Assembly: GCF_951805225.1 (NCBI RefSeq)
Contig: NZ_OX638201.1
Coordinates: forward strand, 5,394,001 to 5,458,000
Direction of reading: 5' to 3'
Source: an uncultured Flavobacterium sp.
Lineage (GTDB): Bacteria > Bacteroidota > Bacteroidia > Flavobacteriales > Flavobacteriaceae
Length of the DNA stretch: 64,000 bases
The notes under the pieces were generated by a model that was not told the DNA's origin, ran no database searches, and saw nothing but the letters and a program-made list of their open reading frames with translations. Positions 27,247 through 35,367 of this stretch are shown in pieces. A program made the translations under genes and the position numbers. Each line of letters begins with the position of its first letter. The stretch's first letter is position 1.

Positions 27247-27284
27247 AAAAAAGAGGTTGTTTTGCATTTAAAAACAACCTCTTT
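27247..27284 (-). terminator. Terminator of the transglutaminase-like gene
   Basis: AAAGAGGTTGTTTT and AAAACAACCTCTTT form a 14-bp stem around a 6-nt loop and, read leftward, run into TTTTTTCTTGG. It is about 60 bp after the stop codon at 27345. Confidence 0.85.
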
Positions 27285-27344
27285 CGATAAACAGCTACTT
27301 TTTAAGTACTCTTCTATTTTAAATAAACGTTTTTTGGTCTACAA

Positions 27345-29366
27345 TTATTTAACCAGTTTATTGAAATTAAACTTCATCAAATTCATAAAGCCTTGTTCTA
27401 TAATATCAATTCCAATTCCAGAATTGCTATCAGCCACTTCGTGATGTGCATTTCTGAAATCTTCAAAATCCTTCTCCGGAATTTCTAAGTTAATCAAAGG
27501 TTTAAAATCTATCCAAATCGTTCCTCCGTTTTTGGTGATTTTTTTACGACTGCTATAATCAAAATAAGGATTGCTGATCGTACTTTCCTGAACCGTATAT
27601 TTTTCGGTCGTATCTATTTTCTGATCCGTCAAAAGTTTGATTTCATATCTTTCACTGTCAAAATTATGCCAGAAAGCAATGTCTTTGTGCATAAAATCTC
27701 TTGCATTGTTTTTAGTAATATTAGGATCGAAATACATTAAAAAACGATTCTTTTTTTCATCAGTATAATACGCATTCTCAATTGTGGTTTTGTACTCAAT
27801 TTTAAATTCGTTTAATTTTTTATCATCGCTTATAATTTCAATTGCAGCATCCTTAAATATATGTCTAAGGTCAGTTCCGTTTCTGTCGTTATTGTAGTTT
27901 AGCGTGTAAAACAGGAAATTATTCCAACTGTCAATAATTTCTCTTTTGTTCGTTTTCTTGAAATATCTACGCATACTATTCGCGCGATTTCCTTTGTAAA
28001 TTGTTGTTAGTTTTAATTTACCAACATTATTTTCTACAATAACTTCTGATTTTTCATCAACAGCATAATAAGGAAAACGATGTGGCGGATTAATTTGTAA
28101 TTCCAGATTTGGCTTCACTTCCAGATAATGCATGAAAAAGATAAAGCTACGATTTTCAATTAATCCAAATTCATCACGAAGCGTTACATCCGTAAAATAA
28201 CTTTGGCCGTTGTAATTTATTTTTACAATTACATGGTTAAAAGTCAATAACGAAGGTAAATAATATTTCATGTAGAAATCAACATTGAAATTCACCAAAG
28301 CCATAGAAGAATCAACACCAATATAATCCAAAATCACTTTCAATAAAACAGATTTTGCTTTGCAATCTCCCTGTTTATTTTCATAAGTAACACCAGGTTC
28401 CTGAGGTTTATGACCATTCATTTCATCTGCATTGTAGATATAATTAATATGATTTTGCACATATTCTATCGCAAATTGCAGTTGCTCATCTTTGTTGTCG
28501 ATTTTGTCAAGTTTAGCAACTAAATCCGGCGCAAATTCGGGAAGAGAAGATTTCTCAAAAATAGTATCATAAATTGGAGCGATATAATTTGATAATTCGT
28601 TCCAATTCGCATCCGTTGCAAAATCAATATATGCAGAAACTTCTCTATTTGAGTCTACAAAATTGATGTAGTTTTCCTCTTCGATTACATATTTTTCTCC
28701 TTTTTTCAAATAGTTGACTTCCGGTTCAAGAACATTTCCGTCCTCGTCTCTAAAAAAGGTTTTCTTGTAGGCAATTGTTCTTTCGCGATCGTTTTTAAAA
28801 GTAAACTTATATTTTCCATAAGCCCAATAAGTATCGGGACCAACCCAAACATATTTAGAAAACTCTTTACGTAAAAAATCACGTTCCGTAAAAACTTTAA
28901 TTCTGGAATCCTCCATAATCAAAATGTCATAAAGACGAAGATCTTTTATCGTGATATTGACTTTTTTGTTGCTGCTAAGAACGCCGCCACTGCTTTGGTT
29001 TTCGCTGTCTAAAGTTTTGATTTTAGTGTCAGGAATTTTATCCACAAGAACGCCATCTCTTAAAACGCTGATTCTGTGTATAACATAAGTTTCGTTTTCT
29101 TCCAGAACAACATCAACCACAGAAGCCCTTTCTAAATTTGCAGGTTCATTTAGCGTGTATGCCAAACAAGCATATTCACTATTTTGATTGTCGTTTGTAT
29201 AATATATTTTATCTAAAAAGTAGCAATAATCGCGTCCTTCATCTGCTTGTTTTTGAGAGAATTCAGATTCTTTGATATATTCAATAAGTTGAGCGTCATT
29301 GATATCGCTTGCCCAATTTTCTGGCTTTTGAATTTTATAATTTTCTGATTGAATGGCTTGTTCCAT
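27345..29366 (-). CDS. DUF3857/transglutaminase-like protein
   Basis: From the ATG ending at 29366 (MEQAIQ) the protein has 673 aa. An N-terminal DUF3857 beta-domain (about 60-235) leads to a transglutaminase-like core with a complete Cys-His-Asp set: Cys335 (QGDCKAKS), His378 (TFNHVIV) and Asp393 (FTDVT). A C-terminal beta-domain follows. Proteins of this kind are common in Bacteroidetes and usually exported, but no signal peptide is seen here, and an upstream extension to 29447 would begin at a non-ATG codon without improving this. Function is unknown; protease-like or crosslinking activity is possible from the triad. The 3' end is duplicated at 23888-24094. Confidence 0.82.
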   Translation of the reverse strand: MEQAIQSENYKIQKPENWASDINDAQLIEYIKESEFSQKQADEGRDYCYFLDKIYYTNDNQNSEYACLAYTLNEPANLERASVVDVVLEENETYVIHRISVLRDGVLVDKIPDTKIKTLDSENQSSGGVLSSNKKVNITIKDLRLYDILIMEDSRIKVFTERDFLRKEFSKYVWVGPDTYWAYGKYKFTFKNDRERTIAYKKTFFRDEDGNVLEPEVNYLKKGEKYVIEEENYINFVDSNREVSAYIDFATDANWNELSNYIAPIYDTIFEKSSLPEFAPDLVAKLDKIDNKDEQLQFAIEYVQNHINYIYNADEMNGHKPQEPGVTYENKQGDCKAKSVLLKVILDYIGVDSSMALVNFNVDFYMKYYLPSLLTFNHVIVKINYNGQSYFTDVTLRDEFGLIENRSFIFFMHYLEVKPNLELQINPPHRFPYYAVDEKSEVIVENNVGKLKLTTIYKGNRANSMRRYFKKTNKREIIDSWNNFLFYTLNYNNDRNGTDLRHIFKDAAIEIISDDKKLNEFKIEYKTTIENAYYTDEKKNRFLMYFDPNITKNNARDFMHKDIAFWHNFDSERYEIKLLTDQKIDTTEKYTVQESTISNPYFDYSSRKKITKNGGTIWIDFKPLINLEIPEKDFEDFRNAHHEVADSNSGIGIDIIEQGFMNLMKFNFNKLVK

Positions 29367-29662
29367 AGTAAGGCTTTTAATTGAAGTAGGTAAAATCTTT
29401 CGTATAAAACAAAAATATAGAATTTTGCCAATATCTGACAGTAGCAAAATGATTATTGAGATAAGTTTGGTTTTCTTACAATAAAGAATTTATTATCTGA
29501 TTTAATAGAAGTTTAATCTTAGATAATTTAATAAAATCCCGAAAGAATTGAGAAAGTTGTAAAGAGTATTATTACTAAAAAGCCCCGTAATTAATGAGAT
29601 GCAGTAACAATTGACGAAAAATAAAGGAGATAAAAATTAAGAAGTTTAATAAGAAATGAGAA

Positions 29663-29920
29663 TTATTTCAAAACTGTATTTATAAAATCCATAGCGCCAA
29701 TTCCTTTGTAAGAAGCATATAAAGCTTTATCAAAAGCTTCACGTTTTGCTTTCTTATCCTTAGCCTCAGTTTCAACAATCATCTGATTGAAAATTCGTTC
29801 CTGTTCTTCGCTATATTTTATAGAAGCTTCCAGAAGATCATTTTTTGATACTAATCCAAAAGAAGAGTATAGCTTTTTCATAAACTTCTTATTCAGTTTT
29901 TCTAGGTTTGGAATGCTCAT
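29663..29920 (-). CDS. Small hypothetical protein
   Basis: This 85-aa, highly charged, mostly helical protein (LEKLNKKFMKKLYSSF, YSEEQERIFNQMIVETEAKDKKAKREAF) has no signal peptide, membrane segment or cysteine. I do not recognise it. Coding status is supported by balanced composition and by a clean ATG-to-stop frame in a region otherwise rich in stops. It lies 300 bp upstream of the transglutaminase-like gene in the same direction. Confidence 0.6.
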   Translation of the reverse strand: MSIPNLEKLNKKFMKKLYSSFGLVSKNDLLEASIKYSEEQERIFNQMIVETEAKDKKAKREAFDKALYASYKGIGAMDFINTVLK

Positions 29921-30274
29921 ATTTCAACCAGTTTTATTTTCTATATATAAGAGACGTAATATTTTAACATATGTTACAGAGTTTCAGTTAAAATCGTCAA
30001 TTACATATTTTCTTCTCGTAATTACTTTTTTTTAATGCCTTTTTGTTGCAAAAACAACAAGTTAAATGCTATATGTGTTATTATGACGCAATGTACTTAT
30101 TTTTTCAATTTGTTTTTTTATTTTTAAGTTAAAATTGTGATTTTAACACGTGTTTTTTAGGAGGATTCAGGATTAGAATTTAGCTGGAATTTCGAAAAAA
30201 TCGCTTCGTTTTATAAAAATGAATTAAATTGCAGTACCAATCCAAACTGGAAAGTTGTATTTAATAAAAAGCAG

Positions 30275-31030
30275 ATGCTAAAAGACATTATAGAAAATAA
30301 TCAAAATTATCAACCTGGGCTTTCAATAGATTGTGTAATTTTTGGTTTTCATGATAATCAGCTTAAGGTTTTATTAATCAAGATTCCGCATCGAAATACA
30401 TGGTCATTGCCCGGCGGATTTATCCCAATTGATCAGGATATCGATACAGCCGCGGTGACTGTTTTGAACGAAAGAACTGGAGTTGAAGGAATATTTTTGA
30501 GGCAATTTGCGACTTTTGGAAAAATAAAAAGAAACGACCAGCACTTTGGAAAAGAAGTTTTAGAATATTTAAAAATCGAAGAAGAAAAAGGGAAGTGGCT
30601 CACACAGCGTTTTGTGACAATTGGTTATTATGCTTTGGTTGATTTTTTAAAAACAATTCCGAGATCTGCCAATAAAGAACAAATTATAGAATGGATTGAT
30701 CATAAAGAAGTGCCTGAACTTATTTTAGATCACAAAGAAATTCTAGATAAAGCATTAGATACATTGAGAATTGAGCTCAATTTAATGCCAGTTGGTTACA
30801 ACTTATTACCAGAGAAATTTACGATTCCGGAGCTTCAGAAATTATACGAAACTATTTTGGATCGAAAACTTGACAGAAGAAACTTTCTAAGAAAAATAAC
30901 CAATATTGGAATCCTGACCAAACTCGACGAAAAGAAAAGCAACGTAGCACATAAAGCGCCAAATTTATATTCGTTTGATAAAGATAAATACGAAGAAGTC
31001 CTTAAAAATGGATTAAATCAAGGTTGGTAA
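30275..31030 (+). CDS. Nudix-domain transcription regulator (NrtR/AraR-like)
   Basis: The 251-aa protein has an N-terminal Nudix fold (about 20-150) and a C-terminal winged-helix domain (about 160-235: FTIPELQKLYETILDRKLDRRNFLRKI, typical of NrtR-type regulators). The Nudix box is degenerate: GGFIPIDQDIDTAAVTVLNERTG keeps the leading GG and the final ERTG but lacks the REXXEE catalytic core, so it probably senses a nucleotide or sugar ligand instead of cleaving it. In Bacteroidetes such proteins control NAD or pentose genes. No pentose genes are adjacent; the window does contain pnuC and a riboside kinase at 43.6 kb, but a link is speculative. Confidence 0.85.
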   Translation: MLKDIIENNQNYQPGLSIDCVIFGFHDNQLKVLLIKIPHRNTWSLPGGFIPIDQDIDTAAVTVLNERTGVEGIFLRQFATFGKIKRNDQHFGKEVLEYLKIEEEKGKWLTQRFVTIGYYALVDFLKTIPRSANKEQIIEWIDHKEVPELILDHKEILDKALDTLRIELNLMPVGYNLLPEKFTIPELQKLYETILDRKLDRRNFLRKITNIGILTKLDEKKSNVAHKAPNLYSFDKDKYEEVLKNGLNQGW

Positions 31031-31046
31031 GATTATAGACAACAGA

Positions 31047-31079
31047 GACCCGACAGGTTTCAAAAACCTGTCGGGTCTA
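31047..31079 (+). terminator. Terminator-like CCCGACAGG hairpin
   Basis: GACCCGACAGGTTT pairs with AAACCTGTCGGGTC around CAA. The same palindrome recurs at 38436-38467 and in a variant at 38658-38690, so it is a dispersed repeat used as a terminator here, between the Nudix and YjbR genes. Confidence 0.7.
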
Positions 31080-31094
31080 ATAAATCAGTACTAA

Positions 31095-31415
31095 ATGGTA
31101 AATATTGAAACCTTTAGAAAATTAGCTTTAGCGTTTGAAAATGCAACTGAAGAACCACATTTCGAGAAGATCTCATTTCGTGTCAACAAGAAAATATTTG
31201 CCAGTTTTGATGAAAAGAACAATCGGGCAGTTTTGAAATTTAACGAAATCGATCAATCTGTTTTTTGTGCGTCAAGCGAAATGATTTTTTATCCAATTCC
31301 GAATAAATGGGGCAAACAAGGCTGGACAATTGTAGAACTTTCAAAAGTGAGACCAGAAATGTTTGAAGATGCGTTAAAGCTTTCCTTTCAAAATGTTACT
31401 TCAAAAAAGAAATAA
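31095..31415 (+). CDS. MmcQ/YjbR family protein
   Basis: This 106-aa protein belongs to the small MmcQ/YjbR (DUF419) family, an alpha/beta fold related to CyaY and often annotated DNA-binding without proof. The typical pattern is present: EEPHFEKISFRVNKKIFASF, then KWGKQGWTIVELSKVRPEMFEDALKLSF. Length is standard. It starts 65 bp after the Nudix regulator, beyond a terminator hairpin, and converges with alkB. Biochemical role is unknown. Confidence 0.88.
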   Translation: MVNIETFRKLALAFENATEEPHFEKISFRVNKKIFASFDEKNNRAVLKFNEIDQSVFCASSEMIFYPIPNKWGKQGWTIVELSKVRPEMFEDALKLSFQNVTSKKK

Positions 31416-31443
31416 TTTCGAGCTTATAAATCTAAAGTTTTAC

Positions 31444-32052
31444 TTACTCAACAATCGTTCTGAAAGTCAAATTTACCCTCGGTTTTGATGTTGTTTTGGT
31501 TGGCGGTAAACGATGTAGCCAATGCGTTTGTGTTGTACCTTTCATTACCAATAAACTACCATGTTCTAAGATTAATGAAACCGTTTCTTTCGTTTCTTTA
31601 TGCTTGAAAGCAAACTTTCTTTCAGCTCCAAAACTTACCGATCCAATCGCACCATTTTTCTTTAAATCTTTTTCGGCATCGCTGTGCCACGCCATTCCTT
31701 CATCGCCGGAATGATATAAATTGAGCAAACAAGAATTGAAAGTTTCGCCTGTTTCTTGTTCCATAATCGCTTTTAATTCCAGAAGTTCCTTCGTCCACGG
31801 AAGTGCTTTTTTTGTGGTATTCGAATACGTATATTCAAAACTCGAATCTCCGTACCAAGCTACTTTTCGTTTCGTAAGAATCAATTTCCCGAAGATAATA
31901 GCTTCGTCATTTTTCCATTCGATGGTATTCAAAAGCACATCCAGATAACGATTAGAATCTTCTCGGGAAAATAGTTTTCCATAATAATTTACAGTTCCGT
32001 CTTTAGGAAGTAAATTGGTCGTTTCGTCTGTATGCGGATTAAATAAGTCCAT
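31444..32052 (-). CDS. AlkB-type alpha-ketoglutarate-dependent DNA repair dioxygenase
   Basis: The 202-aa enzyme should remove methyl groups from alkylated bases (1-methyladenine, 3-methylcytosine) using Fe(II), O2 and 2-oxoglutarate. The iron ligands and 2OG-binding Arg are visible: the HSD motif in GMAWHSDAEKDL, the distal His in TQTHWLHRLP, and the Arg of KPRVNLTFR. The core DSBH strands (SVSFGAERKFAFKH, HGSLLVM) are intact. Its start overlaps the end of the Ada-type metal-binding gene by 14 bp, so both are probably one transcript for adaptation to alkylation. Confidence 0.92.
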   Translation of the reverse strand: MDLFNPHTDETTNLLPKDGTVNYYGKLFSREDSNRYLDVLLNTIEWKNDEAIIFGKLILTKRKVAWYGDSSFEYTYSNTTKKALPWTKELLELKAIMEQETGETFNSCLLNLYHSGDEGMAWHSDAEKDLKKNGAIGSVSFGAERKFAFKHKETKETVSLILEHGSLLVMKGTTQTHWLHRLPPTKTTSKPRVNLTFRTIVE

Positions 32053-32284
32053 TTTTCCAGTTTTGATATTCGGTTTTCATGCAATGTCCGCAAGGTCTGA
32101 AACCATTTTGTTTGGCTTCATTTTCAGATAAAAAGAAAACCCGATTTTCACGTTTCATTCTTTTTCCTGACGAACATTTTAAAGTTCCGTAGATTTTTAG
32201 TTTTCGGTTTCCACCAAAGCAAATTTCCGCATTTTTAATTTTATTTCGTAGATCGCGGTCGAGAATTTTATTGTGTTCGATCAT
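32039..32284 (-). CDS. Stand-alone Ada-type metal-binding domain protein
   Basis: The 81-aa protein corresponds to the N-terminal domain of Ada, the alkyl-phosphotriester sensor of the adaptive response. It keeps the pattern KIYG...KCSSGKRMKRENRVFF...GFRPCGHC, including the RPCxxC pair that holds zinc in Ada. The first Cys pair of E. coli Ada (CxxxC with the methyl-accepting Cys38) is reduced to one Cys in this region, though another Cys lies further upstream (EICFGG). It is therefore unclear whether it can accept a methyl group. The other two Ada modules (AraC and methyltransferase) are in a separate gene at 33498. Confidence 0.82.
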   Translation of the reverse strand: MIEHNKILDRDLRNKIKNAEICFGGNRKLKIYGTLKCSSGKRMKRENRVFFLSENEAKQNGFRPCGHCMKTEYQNWKNGLI

Positions 32285-32577
32285 TTGTTTATTATTTTTT
32301 TTGTCACAGATTACAGGATTAAAATGATTTAAAAAATCTGCTCAATCTGCGTGAAAAAATTATCAGTTTTTATATTATAGAGGCGCACAGCAGTGCATCT
32401 AACGTTTTGAGATTTTCCGCCACGAATGCACGAATTAAATCAATTCTATTCGCATAGATTTTAAAAATAATTCGTGAATTCGTGGCAAAAGAACATGATT
32501 TCAGACGCACTGCTGTGCGCCTCTACAGATATGCGTGTGTTTAAGCCTTTGAACCTTTGTACCTCTGTCTCTTTGCA
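32285..32577. other. Repeat-packed spacer between two repair genes
   Basis: This spacer contains four repeat types in a row: an ATCTGCGT-type piece (32296-32353), a nested inverted element (32378-32526), and 7-8 bp periodic sequence (CTTTGAACCTTTGTACCTCT, from 32547) that runs directly to the stop codon of the oxygenase gene. No gene is seen. Confidence 0.6.
32378..32526. repeat. Nested inverted element built on the GAGGCGCAC palindrome
   Basis: Outer arms are TAGAGGCGCACAGCAGTGCA at 32378-32401 and its complement at 32503-32526, each itself palindromic. Inner arms are GCCACGAATGCACGAATTA at 32419-32437 and TAATTCGTGAATTCGTGGC at 32468-32486, which pair with one mismatch. The two-level layout is like the element at 23688-23875 but with unrelated sequence. 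Confidence 0.85.
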
Positions 32578-32579
32578 CC

Positions 32580-33293
32580 TTAACTTAACGCATCATGAAA
32601 AATAATCCCCAATGTATGTCGTTCTCCAGAATGAATTTCGCTAACACCATGTTTTATATTTACACGATAATATCCTTTTGTGCCTTTTACAGGTCTGAAA
32701 TTGGTTGTAAAAACTAAAATATCACCTTTTTTAGGTTTCAGGACAATAGCTTTAGATTGTGCTCTTGGAGTTTGTTGTGTCAAAACAAATTCGCCACCAG
32801 TAAAATCCTCGTCAGGTTCATTCAGAAAAAGCACAATTTGAATAGGAAAATAAACATCACCATATAAATCTTGATGTAAAGTATTGAAACCACTTTTGCC
32901 ATATTTTAAAATCAAAACAGTTGCTTTTAGCTGATTATTAGCGTGACATTGCTCTAACAATTTTTCGTGCGTTTCTGGAAAAACAGTGTTTATATTTAGG
33001 ACTTTCATCCAGGCATTTGCAATTGGAGCGAGTTTAGGATAAATACTAGTTCGAATACTTTGGATTAAATCCGGCAATGGATAATTGAAATATTTGTATT
33101 CGCCTAAACCAAATCGGTAACGTTCCATAACAACCGTTTTTCGATACAAAGTTGGATTATCATAATCGAATTTTAAATCTTCGCATTGATCATTATTGAG
33201 CACATTTGGAATAATAGCAAATCCATTTTCGTGCATAGATTCGGTGATGCTTTCCCAATTAAGAGAAGCAATTTTTGATTGTATATTTTGCAT
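32580..33293 (-). CDS. 2-oxoglutarate/Fe(II) oxygenase
   Basis: From the ATG ending at 33293 (MQNIQSKIASLNW) the protein has 237 aa. It is a prolyl-4-hydroxylase-type double-stranded beta-helix oxygenase: the HxD iron pair in NTLHQDLYGDVYF, the conserved GGEFVL and KGDILVFTTNFRPV strands, the distal His in VNIKHGVSEIHSG, and a likely 2OG-binding Arg in GERHTLGIIFHDA. An upstream extension would translate palindromic repeat DNA and is not convincing. Position among alkB, ada-type and MGMT genes suggests a role in alkylation damage, but protein hydroxylation is equally possible. Confidence 0.85.
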   Translation of the reverse strand: MQNIQSKIASLNWESITESMHENGFAIIPNVLNNDQCEDLKFDYDNPTLYRKTVVMERYRFGLGEYKYFNYPLPDLIQSIRTSIYPKLAPIANAWMKVLNINTVFPETHEKLLEQCHANNQLKATVLILKYGKSGFNTLHQDLYGDVYFPIQIVLFLNEPDEDFTGGEFVLTQQTPRAQSKAIVLKPKKGDILVFTTNFRPVKGTKGYYRVNIKHGVSEIHSGERHTLGIIFHDALS

Positions 33294-33348
33294 AATAATT
33301 TTAGATAGGATTAAATCGCCTGGATGAAATATTTGCGTATTTTTTATC

Positions 33349-33438
33349 GTAGAGGCGCACAGCAGTGCGTCTACGCAAAGATTATCGATAAAGAATTGGT
33401 AAACACGTAATGTCAGACGCACTGCAGTGCGCCTCTAC
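33349..33438. repeat. Inverted pair of GAGGCGCAC palindromes
   Basis: GTAGAGGCGCACAGCAGTGC (33349 on, 26 bp with its tail) and AGACGCACTGCAGTGCGCCT (33415 on) face each other across about 40 bp. Each arm is itself nearly a perfect palindrome. Same family as 32378-32526 and 61826-61849. Confidence 0.88.
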
Positions 33439-33497
33439 GGATTTGCGTTGTGTTGAAAATATTATTATCAATCGTACAATTGATAATAATTTTAGAA

Positions 33498-34349
33498 TTA
33501 TGGATTTACCTGAACACCTTCCCAGCCAATAATAGCCGTTTTTCGAGTGTTTCCCCACATATAACCGCCAAATGTTCCTGAAGATTGAATCACGCGATGA
33601 CACGGAATTAAAAAGGCAACAGGATTGCTGCCAATCGCAGTTCCAACTGCTCTTGAGGCGTTTGGTTTCTCGATTTGTTGTGCAATAGAACCATAAGTAG
33701 AAAGTTGTCCCATTGGAATTTTAAGCAATGTTTCCCAAACTTTCAATTGAAAGTCAGTTCCTTTTAAATGCAGTTTTATTTCAGATAATTTACTCCAATC
33801 GTTCTGAAAAATAAACAAAGCATTTTGTTGTACTAAATCTAATTTTCTAGTGAAACCTGCATTTGGAAATTTGTTTTTTAAATCATTAAAACCAGTTTCT
33901 TCATCTTCGGCGAAAGCCATAAAACAAACTCCTTTATTGGTCGAAGCAACGATGATATTCCCAAACGGACTTTCGGCAAAACTGAAATTAATTTCGAGGT
34001 TTTTACCGCCGTTTTTATATTCGGCAGGAGTCATTCCTTCGATTTTTACAAATAAATCATGAAGTCGGCTTGTTCCTGATAATCCGGTATCAAAAGCAGC
34101 ATCAAATAAAGTGGCGTTATTATTTTCTTTGAGGATTTTTTTGGCGTGTTCAACACTAATATATTGCAAAAACTTCTTTGGACTTGTTCCTGCCCATTCC
34201 GTAAATAAGCGTTGAAAGTGAAATGGACTTAAATGCACTTTCTCGGCAACCTCGTCTAAGTTGGGTTGCTCTTTAAAGTTGACTTTGATATAATCGATCG
34301 CTTCGGCAATGCGATTATAATTGATGTTTTCCTGTGTGTTCATTTTCAT
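33498..34349 (-). CDS. AraC-type regulator fused to O6-methylguanine-DNA methyltransferase (Ada without its N-terminal domain)
   Basis: The 283-aa protein joins an AraC HTH domain (about 10-105: LDEVAEKVHLSPFHFQRLFTEWAG, GMTPAEYKNGG) to a suicide methyltransferase (about 115-280). The acceptor Cys lies in PCHRVIQ, with upstream GTAIGSNPVAFLIPCHRV and downstream GGYMWGNTRKTAII. This is the Ada architecture minus the metal-binding phosphotriester sensor, which is encoded alone at 32039. It should repair O6-methylguanine and may activate the neighbouring repair genes, although how it would be switched on without the sensor domain in cis is open. An ATG two codons in is an alternative start. Confidence 0.92.
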   Translation of the reverse strand: MKMNTQENINYNRIAEAIDYIKVNFKEQPNLDEVAEKVHLSPFHFQRLFTEWAGTSPKKFLQYISVEHAKKILKENNNATLFDAAFDTGLSGTSRLHDLFVKIEGMTPAEYKNGGKNLEINFSFAESPFGNIIVASTNKGVCFMAFAEDEETGFNDLKNKFPNAGFTRKLDLVQQNALFIFQNDWSKLSEIKLHLKGTDFQLKVWETLLKIPMGQLSTYGSIAQQIEKPNASRAVGTAIGSNPVAFLIPCHRVIQSSGTFGGYMWGNTRKTAIIGWEGVQVNP

Positions 34350-34486
34350 TCAATTTTATAAGGCAAAGATCGATAGGTTTTTGCGGGTATAAAATCCGAA
34401 ACTTGCGGAAGTGTTGTTGTTTGTTTTTTTGTTTAAAGTTTCAGGTTTCATGTTCTGTCGCAACTTGAAACTTGAAACAATTGATA

Positions 34487-34948
34487 TTATAAATCCTTCT
34501 CCATTTTGTAATTGATCAATTCAACGCCTAATCGAATGTTTTTTTGTTCGGCTTTTACAACAAATCCTTTTTTTTCAAAGAATGGTTTTGCCGTTATGCT
34601 AATGTCTGATGTTATGATTTTTGAATGCTGTTTTTGTGCTTCCAATTCTAATTCAGCTAAGATTTTATCGGCAATTCCTTGTCTTTGAAAGTCTTTGTGA
34701 ATGTAGAAGAAATCAATGTAATTTCCGTTTTTTAGAGTTCCAAAACCTACGATTTGATTTTGCATGATTGCTAATAAAACAAATTGTGTTTCGATAACTT
34801 CAGTCCAACGATTGATGTTTTTAACTCCGGAAATCCAAGCTTCAATTTGAACGGGATTATAATCATTTTTACAAACAGTTTGTATGGTTTCGATATACAA
34901 TTGCTGCATTTCTTGTAAATCTGAAATAGTTGCTATTCTAAAATTCAT
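34487..34948 (-). CDS. GNAT family N-acetyltransferase
   Basis: The 153-aa protein has the GNAT acetyl-CoA fold: MNFRIATISDLQEMQQLY at the start, the central strand VGFGTLKNGNYIDFFYIHKDFQ, and the pyrophosphate-binding loop RQGIADKIL. The C-terminal FFEKKGFVVKAEQKN is typical of the family. Substrate is unknown. It is 18 bp downstream of the SMR gene in the same direction, so both may be co-transcribed. Confidence 0.9.
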   Translation of the reverse strand: MNFRIATISDLQEMQQLYIETIQTVCKNDYNPVQIEAWISGVKNINRWTEVIETQFVLLAIMQNQIVGFGTLKNGNYIDFFYIHKDFQRQGIADKILAELELEAQKQHSKIITSDISITAKPFFEKKGFVVKAEQKNIRLGVELINYKMEKDL

Positions 34949-34965
34949 TATAATAAAATTCGAAA

Positions 34966-35298
34966 TTAATGCGCTGTGGTTTTAGAAAAAACATTGATTA
35001 CAACAACTCCAATCATAATTAAGGCTAATCCAATTATGGCTGGTAAATCCGGAATTTGTTTGAAGAATACAGCGCCAATAATTGTAATTAAAACAATCCC
35101 AACTCCGGACCAAATCGCATAAGCAATCCCAACGGGAATGGTTCTAATAGCAAAACTCAAAAAGTAAAACGCAGCAAAATATCCCACAATCGTAACGATG
35201 GTGGGAATAAGTTGTGTAAACTGTTCTGATTTTTTTAATGCCGAAGTCGCAATGATTTCGAATATAATGGCAATTCCTAAAAAGAAGAAGTTTTTCAT
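34966..35298 (-). CDS. SMR family small multidrug or guanidinium exporter
   Basis: The 110-aa protein has four membrane helices and the conserved Glu of the first helix (GIAIIFEIIATSALKKSEQFT), plus the GVGIVLI and LIMIGVVVINVFS helices. This is the EmrE/SugE family of proton-coupled exporters for quaternary ammonium compounds or guanidinium. The IPVGIAYAIWSGVG motif resembles drug-exporting members (EmrE-like). Inner-membrane location is expected. Confidence 0.92.
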   Translation of the reverse strand: MKNFFFLGIAIIFEIIATSALKKSEQFTQLIPTIVTIVGYFAAFYFLSFAIRTIPVGIAYAIWSGVGIVLITIIGAVFFKQIPDLPAIIGLALIMIGVVVINVFSKTTAH

Positions 35299-35367
35299 GT
35301 TTTACTTTTTTTACAAAGTTAGACTTTCTAATAGAAGTAAACTTAATTAAAATATTAGGCTGTTTTA

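Noticed and set aside
33294..33422. Longer N-terminus for the 2OG-Fe(II) oxygenase
   Set aside because: It would translate the GAGGCGCAC palindrome pair, and the conserved domain starts after the ATG at 33293.
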